From Subtercola sp. Z020 (GTDB taxonomy: Bacteria; Actinomycetota; Actinomycetes; Actinomycetales; Microbacteriaceae), in contig NZ_PSTT01000008.1 of the NCBI RefSeq assembly GCF_002931235.1, positions 1 to 37,930 of the forward strand: 37,930 nucleotides of DNA, in the 5' to 3' direction. A program made the position numbers and the translations under genes. Positions 25,761 to 33,166 of the stretch are shown here, one piece after another. How positions within the stretch are numbered: position 1 is the first letter of the stretch; each line of letters starts with the position of its first letter. The notes below the pieces were generated by a model. That model did no database searches, was not told the origin of the DNA, and saw only the letters and a list, made by a program, of their open reading frames with translations.

Positions 25761-26768
25761 TCACTCAGCTGTCTGTAAGCTACGAGCGCTTCGGCGCTTC
25801 ACATCGACGACCGTTCGGCCGCGGATCTCGCCCGCAATGATGCGCGGGGCGATGTCGAACACGTCGGCCAGACCGACGGTGGTCGTCAGCGCGTCGAGCA
25901 GCTGGGGGTCGAGATTGGTCGCCAGCGCGGCCCAGGCGCGCTCGCGGAGGTCGAGCGGGGCATCCACCGAATTCGCCCCGGTGAGCGTGACCGAGCGCAG
26001 GATGAACGGCATCACCGAGGTGGGAAGGTCACCGCCCTGAGCCAGCCCGCAGGCGACGACCACGCCACCGTAGGTGGTCTGGGCGAGCACATTCGCGAGG
26101 GTCGCGCTGCCCACGGAGTCGATGGCGGCCGCCCAGCGCTGGGACTGCAGCGGCTTGCCGAGCTCGGAGAACTGCGCCCGGTCGACGACCTCCGTTGCGC
26201 CGAGGCTGCGCAGGTAGTCGCCCTGTTCCGCGACGCGCCCGGTCGAGGCGGTCACGGCGTAGCCGCGCGCGGCGAGCAGGGCGATCGCGATCGAACCGAC
26301 ACCTCCGGCCGCGCCCGTGACCAGGACCGGCCCATCGCCGGGCGTCACTCCCGCGTCTTCCAGCGCCAGAACGGCGATCATCGCCGTGAAGCCGGCCGTG
26401 CCGATGGCGGCCGCCCGAGCGGACGTCAGCGAATCGGGCAGGCTCACCAGGGAATCCGCCCGCACCTTTGCCTTCTGCGCGAACCCGCCGAAGCGCTTCT
26501 CGCCGATGCCGTCGCCGTTCAGGGTGACCCGGTCGCCCACCGCGAAGCGCGGGGATGCCGACGCCGTCACTGTTCCGACGAGATCGATGCCCGGAACAAG
26601 CGGGAACGCGCGCACGATCTGGCCCATATCGAGCAGCGCAAGACCGTCTTTGTAGTTGACGCTCGAGAACTCCACATCGATCGCGACCTCTCCTTCGGGG
26701 AGAAAGTCGTCGTCGACCTCGGTCAGGGTGGCGGGTGCGTCTTCTGTGACGACGATGGCAGTGAACAT
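25761..26768 (-). CDS. acuI: MDR-family quinone/acrylyl-CoA reductase (AcuI/YhdH type)
   Basis: A 335-residue zinc-independent medium-chain reductase. AcuI/YhdH hallmarks are FSSVNYKDGLAL, PLVPGIDLVGTV, the Rossmann motif VTGAAGGVGSIAIALLA and the end RGRTVVDVK. Members reduce acrylyl-CoA or related enones with NADPH, detoxifying acrylate. About ten extra C-terminal residues follow the family end. The ATG has a TAGGGT-N6 leaderless promoter, which faces that of the LssY_C gene only 44 bases away. Confidence 0.9.
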   Translation of the reverse strand: MFTAIVVTEDAPATLTEVDDDFLPEGEVAIDVEFSSVNYKDGLALLDMGQIVRAFPLVPGIDLVGTVTASASPRFAVGDRVTLNGDGIGEKRFGGFAQKAKVRADSLVSLPDSLTSARAAAIGTAGFTAMIAVLALEDAGVTPGDGPVLVTGAAGGVGSIAIALLAARGYAVTASTGRVAEQGDYLRSLGATEVVDRAQFSELGKPLQSQRWAAAIDSVGSATLANVLAQTTYGGVVVACGLAQGGDLPTSVMPFILRSVTLTGANSVDAPLDLRERAWAALATNLDPQLLDALTTTVGLADVFDIAPRIIAGEIRGRTVVDVKRRSARSLQTAE

Positions 26769-26774
26769 GACTTC

Positions 26775-26780
26775 ACCCTA
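26775..26780 (-). promoter_or_regulatory. Leaderless-type -10 box of acuI
   Basis: TAGGGT on the minus strand, six bases (GAAGTC) before the ATG at 26768. Its -35 zone (about 26798-26803) overlaps the -10 box of the divergent LssY_C gene. Confidence 0.6.
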
Positions 26781-26800
26781 CAGATGCCGCGCCGGTGCTT

Positions 26801-26806
26801 TACGGT
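26801..26806 (+). promoter_or_regulatory. Leaderless-type -10 box of the LssY_C gene
   Basis: TACGGT, six bases (TGGATC), then the ATG at 26813. This supports that ATG rather than the in-frame GTG at 26795, which would lie upstream of the transcript start. Confidence 0.6.
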
Positions 26807-26812
26807 TGGATC

Positions 26813-28336
26813 ATGACTCAGACCGGGCTGCCCCCGACCGGCTCCTCGGCGTCTCCGTTCGTGCCGGCGGCGACCCGGGCCCTCCCCGCGCCGGAGCGGC
26901 GACGCGCCTCGCTGATGGTGCTGCTCGACAACGTCTACTTCTTTCTCGGTGCCGTCGCGGCAGGCTGGCTCGCGTATCTGGTTCTGACCGAGACGTTCAG
27001 CCGCGGGTTCGAGTACATCTGGTTCCTGCTGGTGTTCTGGCTGCTGATCGCGTACCTGCTTCTGCCCCGCATCCACAGCATGCTCACGCTGATCTATGTG
27101 CCCGACTACTTCATCGGGCGTGCCCGCACCCATGAGGGGTTGCTCGGCGACCCCGTTAACCTCGCGCTGTTCGGTTCCGAGGCGCAGCTGCACACGGCGA
27201 TGCTGGCTGCAGGATGGCACAGGGCCGACGAGGTCGGCTTTCGCAGTGCGCTCCGCATCGTGACGTCGACGATCTTCCGGCGCAGCTACTCCGACGCACC
27301 GGTGAGCCCGCTCTACCTGTTCGGCAACATCCAGGACTTCACCTACCAGCAGGAGGTCGCGGGTAACCCCGCGAAGCGCCACCATGTTCGATTCTGGAAG
27401 ACGCCGCCCGGCTGGCTGCTGCCCGGCGGATACTCGGCCGAGTGGATGGCCGCCGGCACGTATGACAGGAATGTCGGCCTCTCGTTGTTCACCCTGCAGG
27501 TCACGCATCGCATCGAACGCGAGACGGACATCGAACGCGACCACATCGTGACCACTCTCGAGCAGGCCAACCCGCAGGGCGTCTTCACCGTCATCCGCAA
27601 CTTCTCGACGGGCTACCACGCCGTGAACGGCGGGGGCGACGCGATCACGACAGACGGTGACCTGCCGATCATCGACCTGCGTCCCGTGGCTGTGAGCGAG
27701 GCGGGCGCAGCCAGCGCCGCTGTGGTCGACGCGTCTGCGGCGCCGGCCGACTCCTCGCTGCTCGGGCGGCGAGTCATCAAGACGGCCAGGGACTCAGGCT
27801 CGTCGAACCGGGTCAAGCGGCCGATCTCGATCTACGTGAGCTACCTGCTGATGGTGGTGCGGGGTGCGATCGGGGTCGGATCGGTCGTCGTCGTGCTGAC
27901 GACCTGGGCCGACTCCATTGCGACGGTGACCATCGACCTCCCTGTGGTGCCCGACATCGACACCCGCGATCTCGCAAATGCGCTGCTCTGGGTGATCATC
28001 GGATTCTCTGTGGTGGCGTATGTGGCGTACCTCCTTCTCGCCCAGCTGGTGTTCGCGGGCTTCAACGGGGCTCGGTTCGTGGTGCTCGGCATCAGTTCGC
28101 TCGGCGTGCTCGCCGTGGCGGTCGACTACGTGACCAACGGCACGGCGATCACCCTGACGACCGGTCTCGTCAACCTGTCGTTCGACATTCTCGTGCTGTT
28201 CTCCCTGTCGAGCTCAGACGCTCGGGTGTTCGCCCGGCAGCGCCGCGTGCGCCGCTCTGCCGAGCGTGAGGCCCAGCGCGCCACCCAGCCCGAGACCCAG
28301 CGCACCGCCGAGCGCGCCGCTCAGCGCCTCAGTTGA
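26813..28336 (+). CDS. LssY_C domain membrane protein
   Basis: A 507-residue protein. Two N-terminal membrane helices (VYFFLGAVAAGWLAYLVL and YIWFLLVFWLLIAYLLL) are followed by the LssY C-terminal domain (DPVNLALFGSEAQLHTAMLAAGW, SPLYLFGNIQDFTYQQEV, HHVRFWK, THRIERETDIERD), then a polar linker and about four more helices near the C-terminus. LssY_C occurs alone or fused to DedA and PAP2 modules; its activity is unknown. The gene ends in an 8-base overlap with the convergent isocitrate-lyase-family gene. Confidence 0.85.
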   Translation: MTQTGLPPTGSSASPFVPAATRALPAPERRRASLMVLLDNVYFFLGAVAAGWLAYLVLTETFSRGFEYIWFLLVFWLLIAYLLLPRIHSMLTLIYVPDYFIGRARTHEGLLGDPVNLALFGSEAQLHTAMLAAGWHRADEVGFRSALRIVTSTIFRRSYSDAPVSPLYLFGNIQDFTYQQEVAGNPAKRHHVRFWKTPPGWLLPGGYSAEWMAAGTYDRNVGLSLFTLQVTHRIERETDIERDHIVTTLEQANPQGVFTVIRNFSTGYHAVNGGGDAITTDGDLPIIDLRPVAVSEAGAASAAVVDASAAPADSSLLGRRVIKTARDSGSSNRVKRPISIYVSYLLMVVRGAIGVGSVVVVLTTWADSIATVTIDLPVVPDIDTRDLANALLWVIIGFSVVAYVAYLLLAQLVFAGFNGARFVVLGISSLGVLAVAVDYVTNGTAITLTTGLVNLSFDILVLFSLSSSDARVFARQRRVRRSAEREAQRATQPETQRTAERAAQRLS

Positions 28337-29105
28337 GCGGGCGCGTGCCGCCCGGCAGGGCGCCGTTCGCGTAGAGGTCGATCGCGAGGTCGGCGAGCGC
28401 GGTGAGCGCCACCCGCTGAGACCACGGGCCGTACGAGATGCGGGCGACACCGAGCTTCTCGAGGGTGGCGGGCGCGAGCGACCCGGGAACGCCGATGACG
28501 CTCACCCGGCGCTCGCCGATGCCGGCCACGAGCTGTTCGACCGTGCCCAGGTCGAGCTTGCCGGGCACGAACACGCAGGCGGCCCCCGCGTCGAGAAAGG
28601 CGCGGCCGCGGGCGATCGCGTCGGCGATCACCTCGTCGACCGGGCGGTCCCCGGCCTTCACGAAGGCGTCGGTGCGCGCATTCAGAACGAAGTTCACGTT
28701 CTCGGCCTCTGCGGCCGCGAGAGCGTCGGCGACGGCGGCGACCGCTTCGCCGAACGGCTTCATCCGGTCTTCGAGATTGGCGCCGACCACACCCACGCCG
28801 ATCGCCCGGCGCACGGTTTCGCCGGGCGAGCCGTACCCGGCTTCGAGGTCGGCGCTCACCGGCAGGTCGGTCGCGCCGGCGATGCGCCCCACCATGTCGA
28901 GCATCAGCTCGACGGGAATCTGCTCACCGTCTTCGTAGCCGTAGAGCGCGGCGATGCTGTGGCTGGCCGTCGCCAGCGCGGTCGTCTCGGGAATGTCGGC
29001 CACCGCGCGGGCGCTGACCACATCCCACACGTTCACGACGGAGAGGATCTCGGGGGAGGTGTGCAGCCGGAGGAGTTCGTCGGCCTTGGTCTGGATCGTT
29101 GTCAT
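28329..29105 (-). CDS. Isocitrate lyase/PEP mutase family protein
   Basis: A 258-residue single-domain TIM barrel. Family features are VVNVWDVVSARAV, ALATASHSIAALYGYEDG, the acidic LPVSADLEAGYG, GVNLED-type sequence (VGANLEDRM) and FVLNARTDAF. The KKCGH-type motif of true isocitrate lyase is absent, so it belongs with PEP-mutase-like enzymes acting on C-C or P-C bonds of 2-oxo acids or phosphonates; no phosphonate genes are nearby. Leaderless-type promoter TAGGGT-N6-ATG. Confidence 0.9.
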   Translation of the reverse strand: MTTIQTKADELLRLHTSPEILSVVNVWDVVSARAVADIPETTALATASHSIAALYGYEDGEQIPVELMLDMVGRIAGATDLPVSADLEAGYGSPGETVRRAIGVGVVGANLEDRMKPFGEAVAAVADALAAAEAENVNFVLNARTDAFVKAGDRPVDEVIADAIARGRAFLDAGAACVFVPGKLDLGTVEQLVAGIGERRVSVIGVPGSLAPATLEKLGVARISYGPWSQRVALTALADLAIDLYANGALPGGTRPLN

Positions 29106-29111
29106 TCCCCC

Positions 29112-29117
29112 ACCCTA
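29112..29117 (-). promoter_or_regulatory. Leaderless-type -10 box
   Basis: TAGGGT on the minus strand with GGGGGA between it and the ATG at 29105. GGGGGA might act as a Shine-Dalgarno only at zero spacing, so leaderless initiation is likelier. Confidence 0.55.
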
Positions 29118-29140
29118 GGTCGGGCCCCCACGAAGCACCC

Positions 29141-30073
29141 TCAGCCTGCAGAAACGGTGTGCAACTCGCAGAAGACGGCGGTTGTGGAGGAGCAGTCTGC
29201 ACAGACGACGAGTTGGCGTCGGCACGCCGGATCGAGACAGTTCTGCATACGGCTGGTCGCCTCGCCGCAGTCGACGCACGAGGCGATCGGCAGGGCATCC
29301 GGAGTGAAATCGACCGACATGCGGTCGTCGAAGACGTACAGCGAGCCCTTCCAGAGCCCCGAGTCACCGTAGGTCTCGCCGTAGCGCACGATGCCGCCGT
29401 CGAGCTGGTACACCTCGGAGAACCCGCGCGACACCATCAGCGACGACAGCACCTCGCAGCGGATGCCCCCCGTGCAGTACGTGACCACGGGCTTGGACTT
29501 GAGATGGTCGTACCGCCCGCTGTCGAGCTCGGCGACGAACTCGCGCGTGTTGCTGACCGACGGAACCACGGCGCCCTCGAAGCGCCCGATCTCGGCCTCG
29601 AACGAATTGCGACCGTCGAAGAAGACGACCTCGTCGCCCTGCTCGTCGACGAGGGAGTGCAGTTGCTCGGGCGTCAGCCTGCGGCCGCCGCCGACGACCC
29701 CACCCGCGTCGACCACGAGCTCGCCGGGCGCGCCGAAGCTGACGATCTCGTCGCGCACCCGCACGCTCAGCCGCGGAAAGTCGAGCGAGTACCCGTGCGG
29801 CGCTCGCGGCGTGGGGCTCGCTGCGTCGAGCCCGCTGCCCTCGCTCCACTTCACGTCGACGTTCGCGAACGCCCGGAACTCGCGGGTCTTGCGCAGGTAG
29901 GTCTTGACCGCGTCGAGCTCGCCGCCGAGCGTGGCATTGATGCCCTGCCCGGAGATCAGGATGCGTCCCCGCAGCCCGAGGCTCTCGCAGAGGTCGCGCT
30001 GCCACAGGCGAACGGCGTCAGGGTCGGCCAGCGGAGTGAACACATAGAACAGAATGATCTTCGAAACCGCCAC
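29141..30073 (-). CDS. trhO: tRNA uridine(34) hydroxylase, rhodanese-like
   Basis: A 310-residue member of the YceA/TrhO family that hydroxylates U34 of tRNA using oxygen. The N-terminal acylphosphatase-like domain ([16 protein letters not shown]) precedes a rhodanese domain with the catalytic loop [11 protein letters not shown] (Cys200, conserved Cys206). A C-terminal cysteine-rich tail ([27 protein letters not shown]) is the usual zinc-binding extension. Start GTG with TAAAAT-N6 upstream, the most consensus-like -10 in the window. The mnm/cmo pathway context is elsewhere. Confidence 0.95.
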   Translation of the reverse strand: MAVSKIILFYVFTPLADPDAVRLWQRDLCESLGLRGRILISGQGINATLGGELDAVKTYLRKTREFRAFANVDVKWSEGSGLDAASPTPRAPHGYSLDFPRLSVRVRDEIVSFGAPGELVVDAGGVVGGGRRLTPEQLHSLVDEQGDEVVFFDGRNSFEAEIGRFEGAVVPSVSNTREFVAELDSGRYDHLKSKPVVTYCTGGIRCEVLSSLMVSRGFSEVYQLDGGIVRYGETYGDSGLWKGSLYVFDDRMSVDFTPDALPIASCVDCGEATSRMQNCLDPACRRQLVVCADCSSTTAVFCELHTVSAG

Positions 30074-30079
30074 CCAGAG

Positions 30080-30085
30080 ATTTTA
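30080..30085 (-). promoter_or_regulatory. Leaderless-type -10 box of trhO
   Basis: TAAAAT on the minus strand followed by CTCTGG and the GTG start at 30073. Confidence 0.6.
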
Positions 30086-30092
30086 GCCGCCG

Positions 30093-30860
30093 CTACACCG
30101 ACCCGCCCCCGGGGCCCTGTGCCGCGAGCCATTCCGCGAACGTCACGCGCCCCTCCGTCGCCGCCCCGTCGCCGCGAAGCAGCCCGCTCCGCATGCCGCG
30201 CCAGTAGGCGCCGGGCAGTGACACCCCCACGACCCGCCTGCGTGAGCCGCGCCGCTCGGCGACCGCGCGAACCATGGCGAGCAGCGTCTCATCCTGCGGG
30301 CCACGGAGGTCGGGATGCCGCCCCGACGCCGGTGCCGGCGCTTCGGCGATCGCGACGAGCGCTTCCGCGACATCCAGAGCCGCAACCGGCCGCAACAGCC
30401 CCGTCGGAACCAGCGCGAGGGGCCCGACAGCCCCGCGGGCGAGAATCTGGTCGGCGAACTCGTGGAACTGGGTTGCGCGCAGGATGCTGTGCGGTACGTC
30501 TGCGGCTTCGACGAGCCGCTCCTGCTGCACCTTGCCCGCGTAATAGCTGAGCGGCAGGGCGTCGACCCCGACGATCGACAGGGCGATGTGGTGCCGCACG
30601 CCGCACCGCTCCTCTGCGGCGAGCAGCGCCGAGGTGCCGGCCGCGAAGAAGGCGCGCGAACGCGCTGCCGAGGTCGTCTGGATGCTCGTGACGTCGACGA
30701 CGGCGTCTGCACCGCGCAGGGCGTGGTCGAGGCCCCGGCCGGTGACGACGTTCTGGCCGGTGGCGCGCGAGAGCGGTACGACGTCGTGCCCGTGGCGGGT
30801 GGCGGCTTCGACGACATGGCGCCCGACGGTACCGGTCGCGCCGGCGACGACGATCCTCAC
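30093..30860 (-). CDS. NmrA-like/atypical SDR oxidoreductase
   Basis: A 255-residue NAD(P)-binding protein opening RIVVAGATGTVGRHVVEAAT, with LRGADAVVDVTSIQT and YYAGKVQQERLVEAADVPHSI, typical of NmrA/SDR_a5 proteins that reduce or sense dinucleotides. The GTG at 30860 starts the Rossmann strand directly; upstream extension gives no family sequence. It diverges from an ECF41 sigma gene. ECF41 loci characteristically carry a carboxymuconolactone decarboxylase, oxidoreductase or epimerase ('COE') gene, and this fits as the regulated partner. Confidence 0.88.
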   Translation of the reverse strand: MRIVVAGATGTVGRHVVEAATRHGHDVVPLSRATGQNVVTGRGLDHALRGADAVVDVTSIQTTSAARSRAFFAAGTSALLAAEERCGVRHHIALSIVGVDALPLSYYAGKVQQERLVEAADVPHSILRATQFHEFADQILARGAVGPLALVPTGLLRPVAALDVAEALVAIAEAPAPASGRHPDLRGPQDETLLAMVRAVAERRGSRRRVVGVSLPGAYWRGMRSGLLRGDGAATEGRVTFAEWLAAQGPGGGSV

Positions 30861-30943
30861 CGCGCACCACCCGACGGGCAGACAGACGGGGCGTGGATGA
30901 TCGGCAGCAGCGCACGACAGGAAGGTTCTCTCATACCCTGTTC

Positions 30944-30970
30944 GACGACGCAGCGCAGCCGAATGTGAGG
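30944..30970 (-). promoter_or_regulatory. Candidate ECF41-type promoter of the oxidoreductase gene
   Basis: Minus strand: CCTCACA (30970-30964), 16 bases, CGTC (30947-30944). From memory, ECF41 promoters resemble TGTCACA-N16-CGTC, so five of seven -35 and all -10 bases agree. The transcript would have a leader of about 75 bases. Tentative. Confidence 0.35.
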
Positions 30971-30994
30971 CAGTGACCGACGAAAGGAGCACGA

Positions 30995-31900
30995 ATGCCC
31001 GGCGACCCGACCGGCCCCGACCACGAACGCCCCCATCTCACCGGGCTGGCCTTCCGGATGCTCGGCACCCGCTCCGACGCAGAAGACGCCGTCCAGGAGG
31101 CCTACCTCCGCTGGTACCGGTTGCCGGAGGCCGAGCGCGCCCTCGTCGCGAACCCGGCGGCGTGGCTCACCCGGGTCACCGCGCGCGTCTGTCTCGACCA
31201 CCGGGGATCGGCCCGGGTTCGCCGCGAGCAGTACGTCGGAGAGTGGCTGCCCGAACCTCTGCCCGCGTTCTCGGCCGGGGGAGCATCCGGAATCCTCACG
31301 ACAGGCAGCCGGGCGACCGACCCGCTCGACGCCGTCGCGCTCGACGAGACGGTCAGTACCGCGTTGCTGGTGGTACTCGAGACCATGACGCCGGCCGAGC
31401 GGGTCGCGTTCGTGCTGCATGACGTCTTCAGCGTGCCGTTCGCCGAGATCGCCGAAATCGTCGGGCGATCCACGGCCGCCGTGCGTCAGCTCGCGGTGTC
31501 GGCGCGGCGTCGCATCGCCGAGGAGCGTCGCGGAACCGTCACGCGCGACCGGCACGACGAGGTGGCGAGGGCGTTCGGCGCGGCGGCAGCGGGCGGCGAC
31601 CTCGTCGAGCTCATGACGCTGCTCGACCCCGACATCGTCGTGCGATCCGACGGCGGAGGCTTCGTGAGTGCGGCGCGACGCCCGGTGCGCGGCGTCGACA
31701 ACGTCGCGCGGTTCCTGCTGGGTGTGGTGGCGAAGAACCCCGACGCGACCGTCGAGCCGAGGCTCACCGCCGACGGCCTCGGCTTCGTCACCGTGGTCGA
31801 GGGCCGGGTGACGGGAGTGGCCACGCTGGCCGTGCGGGGCGACCGGGTCGTCGACATCTGGCTGGTGATGAACCCCGAGAAGCTGTCGGCGTGGAACTGA
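30995..31900 (+). CDS. ECF41-group RNA polymerase sigma factor
   Basis: A 301-residue sigma factor: sigma2 (LTGLAFRMLGTRSDAEDAVQEAYLRW), sigma4 (MTPAERVAFVLHDVFSVPFAEIAEIVGRS, AAVRQLAVSARRR) and a fused C-terminal SnoaL-like domain that replaces an anti-sigma factor. The ECF41 signatures are all present: YVGEWLPEP at residues 80-88, DGGG at 219-222 and NPEKL at 293-297. No membrane anti-sigma gene is adjacent, as expected for this group. ATG with AAAGGAG six to seven bases upstream. It may control itself and the divergent oxidoreductase gene. Mycobacterial homologues are called SigJ. Confidence 0.93.
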   Translation: MPGDPTGPDHERPHLTGLAFRMLGTRSDAEDAVQEAYLRWYRLPEAERALVANPAAWLTRVTARVCLDHRGSARVRREQYVGEWLPEPLPAFSAGGASGILTTGSRATDPLDAVALDETVSTALLVVLETMTPAERVAFVLHDVFSVPFAEIAEIVGRSTAAVRQLAVSARRRIAEERRGTVTRDRHDEVARAFGAAAAGGDLVELMTLLDPDIVVRSDGGGFVSAARRPVRGVDNVARFLLGVVAKNPDATVEPRLTADGLGFVTVVEGRVTGVATLAVRGDRVVDIWLVMNPEKLSAWN

Positions 31901-31903
31901 CCG

Positions 31904-32917
31904 CTACAACCATCCCCGCTTCTTGAAGGCGAAGTACAGCGCGACGCCCGACCCGAGCATCAGCGCCAGGGCGAACGGGTACCCGTAGGTCCAGGTCAGC
32001 TCGGGCATGTCCTGGAAGTTCATGCCGTAGATCGCCGCCACCAGCGTCGGCGCGAACAGCACCGCCGCCCACGACGAGATCTTCTTCACCTGCTCGCCCT
32101 GCGCCAGGCTCGTCTCCGTCATGCGCTGCATCTCGTCGTTCTGCCGCTCGGCGATGAGTGTCGAATGCACCGTCAGGGCGTTCTCCAGTAGCGACCGGAA
32201 GGAATCCGTGCGCTCCACGATGCGAACGACGTGGTCGGCGACATCCCGGAAGTGCCGTTTGATCTCGAGCTCCGCCTCACCCTGCAGGCCGTCGACGAGG
32301 CGCGACATCATGTCGTCGAGCGGCCGGGTCGCGCGCTGAAAGTCGATGACCTCCCGAAGCAGATCGTAGATGCGCTTCGACACGGCGCGGTCCCCGTTGA
32401 ACAGCTGGTCCTCGATCTCGTCGATGTCGTTCTCCAGCCCGGCGAGCACCGGGGCGTATTCGTCGACGATCAGGTCGAGGATGCCGTAGAGAATCGTGTG
32501 CGGACCCTCAGCGAGAAGGGTGGGATGCTCCTCCAGGCGCTTGCGCACGGACTTGATCTCGGGAAAATCCGAATGGTTCACCGAGACCACGAAATCGGGC
32601 CCCATGAACACGTGCACCTCGCCGAACTTCACCTTCTCGACGTCGTCGAGGTAGTGAGCGGGTCGCAGAACGAGAAAGAGCGTGTCGCCGTAACGGTCGA
32701 GTTTCGAACGCTGGTGGCCGGTGAGGGCATCTTCGACCGCGAGGTGGTGCAGGCTCAGTTCGTCGGCGACAGCCTGCAGTTCCTTCTTGTCGGGGTGGCT
32801 CAGGTCGATCCACGCGACGCCGTGGTGCGCCCGCATCACCTCGAAGGTCTCGTCGAGATTCTTCGGTTCGGCAGCGCGCCGACCGTCGACGTACACCGCG
32901 TTGTCTGTGATGGTCAC
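31904..32917 (-). CDS. corA: CorA family Mg2+/Co2+ channel
   Basis: A 337-residue channel subunit: an N-terminal cytosolic alpha/beta domain with long helices, then two C-terminal membrane helices. The pore signature YGMNF (Gly298-Met299-Asn300) begins the periplasmic loop FQDMPELTWTYG, and the basic KKRGWL tail faces the cytosol. Pentamers form gated divalent-cation channels. The GTG at 32917 (VTITDNAVYVDGRR) matches the usual N-terminus and has AGGA about 13 bases upstream; an in-frame ATG at 32980 would add 21 unlikely residues. Only three bases separate its stop from the convergent sigma gene. Confidence 0.93.
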   Translation of the reverse strand: MTITDNAVYVDGRRAAEPKNLDETFEVMRAHHGVAWIDLSHPDKKELQAVADELSLHHLAVEDALTGHQRSKLDRYGDTLFLVLRPAHYLDDVEKVKFGEVHVFMGPDFVVSVNHSDFPEIKSVRKRLEEHPTLLAEGPHTILYGILDLIVDEYAPVLAGLENDIDEIEDQLFNGDRAVSKRIYDLLREVIDFQRATRPLDDMMSRLVDGLQGEAELEIKRHFRDVADHVVRIVERTDSFRSLLENALTVHSTLIAERQNDEMQRMTETSLAQGEQVKKISSWAAVLFAPTLVAAIYGMNFQDMPELTWTYGYPFALALMLGSGVALYFAFKKRGWL

Positions 32918-32955
32918 TGGATGCCCGTGTTCCTGTTTGCTCGTCGTACCCACTT

Positions 32956-32972
32956 CGGGCGCCGAGCGCCCG
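32956..32972. promoter_or_regulatory. Perfect 17-bp palindrome upstream of the DAHP synthase leader
   Basis: CGGGCGC, CGA, GCGCCCG: 7-bp arms with a 3-base centre, between corA and the leader peptide. It covers the expected -35 position of the leader promoter (about 32968-32973), so a repressor bound here would block transcription. A purely GC-driven coincidence is possible. Confidence 0.4.
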
Positions 32973-32990
32973 CAGATCATTGTGCACCGC

Positions 32991-32996
32991 TAGAGT
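32991..32996 (+). promoter_or_regulatory. Leaderless-type -10 box of the DAHP synthase leader
   Basis: TAGAGT followed by six bases (GAGAGC) and the ATG at 33003. Transcription would start at the first base of the leader peptide gene. Confidence 0.6.
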
Positions 32997-33002
32997 GAGA
33001 GC

Positions 33003-33059
33003 ATGCACGGTCGTTGGTATGCGTATTTCGGGTTGGCTCAGGGAGGGCTGACGCTGTAG
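33003..33059 (+). CDS. Aromatic-rich attenuator leader peptide
   Basis: An 18-codon open frame, MHGRWYAYFGLAQGGLTL, ending in TAG. Codons 5, 6, 8 and 9 are Trp, Tyr, Tyr and Phe, the end products of the pathway begun by the DAHP synthase 107 bases downstream. It is followed by a perfect terminator hairpin and then the structural gene, the classical ribosome-mediated attenuator order. Stalling at aromatic codons when their tRNAs are uncharged would leave the following leader RNA free to refold, permitting read-through. A comparable leader (aroR) before aroF is known in Corynebacterium to my recollection. Function is inferred from sequence alone. Confidence 0.75.
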   Translation: MHGRWYAYFGLAQGGLTL

Positions 33060-33087
33060 TCGCGCGCACCACCTTCCAGAGCCTTCC

Positions 33088-33120
33088 GGCAGAGACAACG
33101 GTCTCTGCCTTTCGCCTTTA
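33088..33120 (+). terminator. Intrinsic terminator of the DAHP synthase attenuator
   Basis: GGCAGAGAC, AACG, GTCTCTGCC: a perfect 9-bp stem with a 4-base loop, followed by TTTCGCCTTTA, notably T-rich for this genome. It lies 28 bases after the leader stop and 47 before the structural gene, so it would end transcription early. GGAGGGCT (33042-33049) can pair with AGCCTTCC (33080-33087) immediately upstream; the full antiterminator could not be settled by eye. Confidence 0.8.
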
Positions 33121-33151
33121 AACGGCGGGTCGGCCGAGGTGCTGCTCGCCA

Positions 33152-33165
33152 GAACGGAACCGTTC
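33152..33165 (+). promoter_or_regulatory. Inverted repeat at the DAHP synthase start
   Basis: GAACGG, AA, CCGTTC immediately before the ATG at 33167. No good Shine-Dalgarno is otherwise seen, and GGAA lies in this repeat, so a hairpin here could hide the ribosome binding site. Confidence 0.3.
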
Positions 33166-33166
33166 C

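Noticed and set aside
32918-32980. Longer CorA starting at the ATG at 32980
   Set aside because: The extra residues do not resemble CorA N-termini, and the upstream TAGCGG does not fit the leaderless signature. GTG at 32917 is kept, with some uncertainty.
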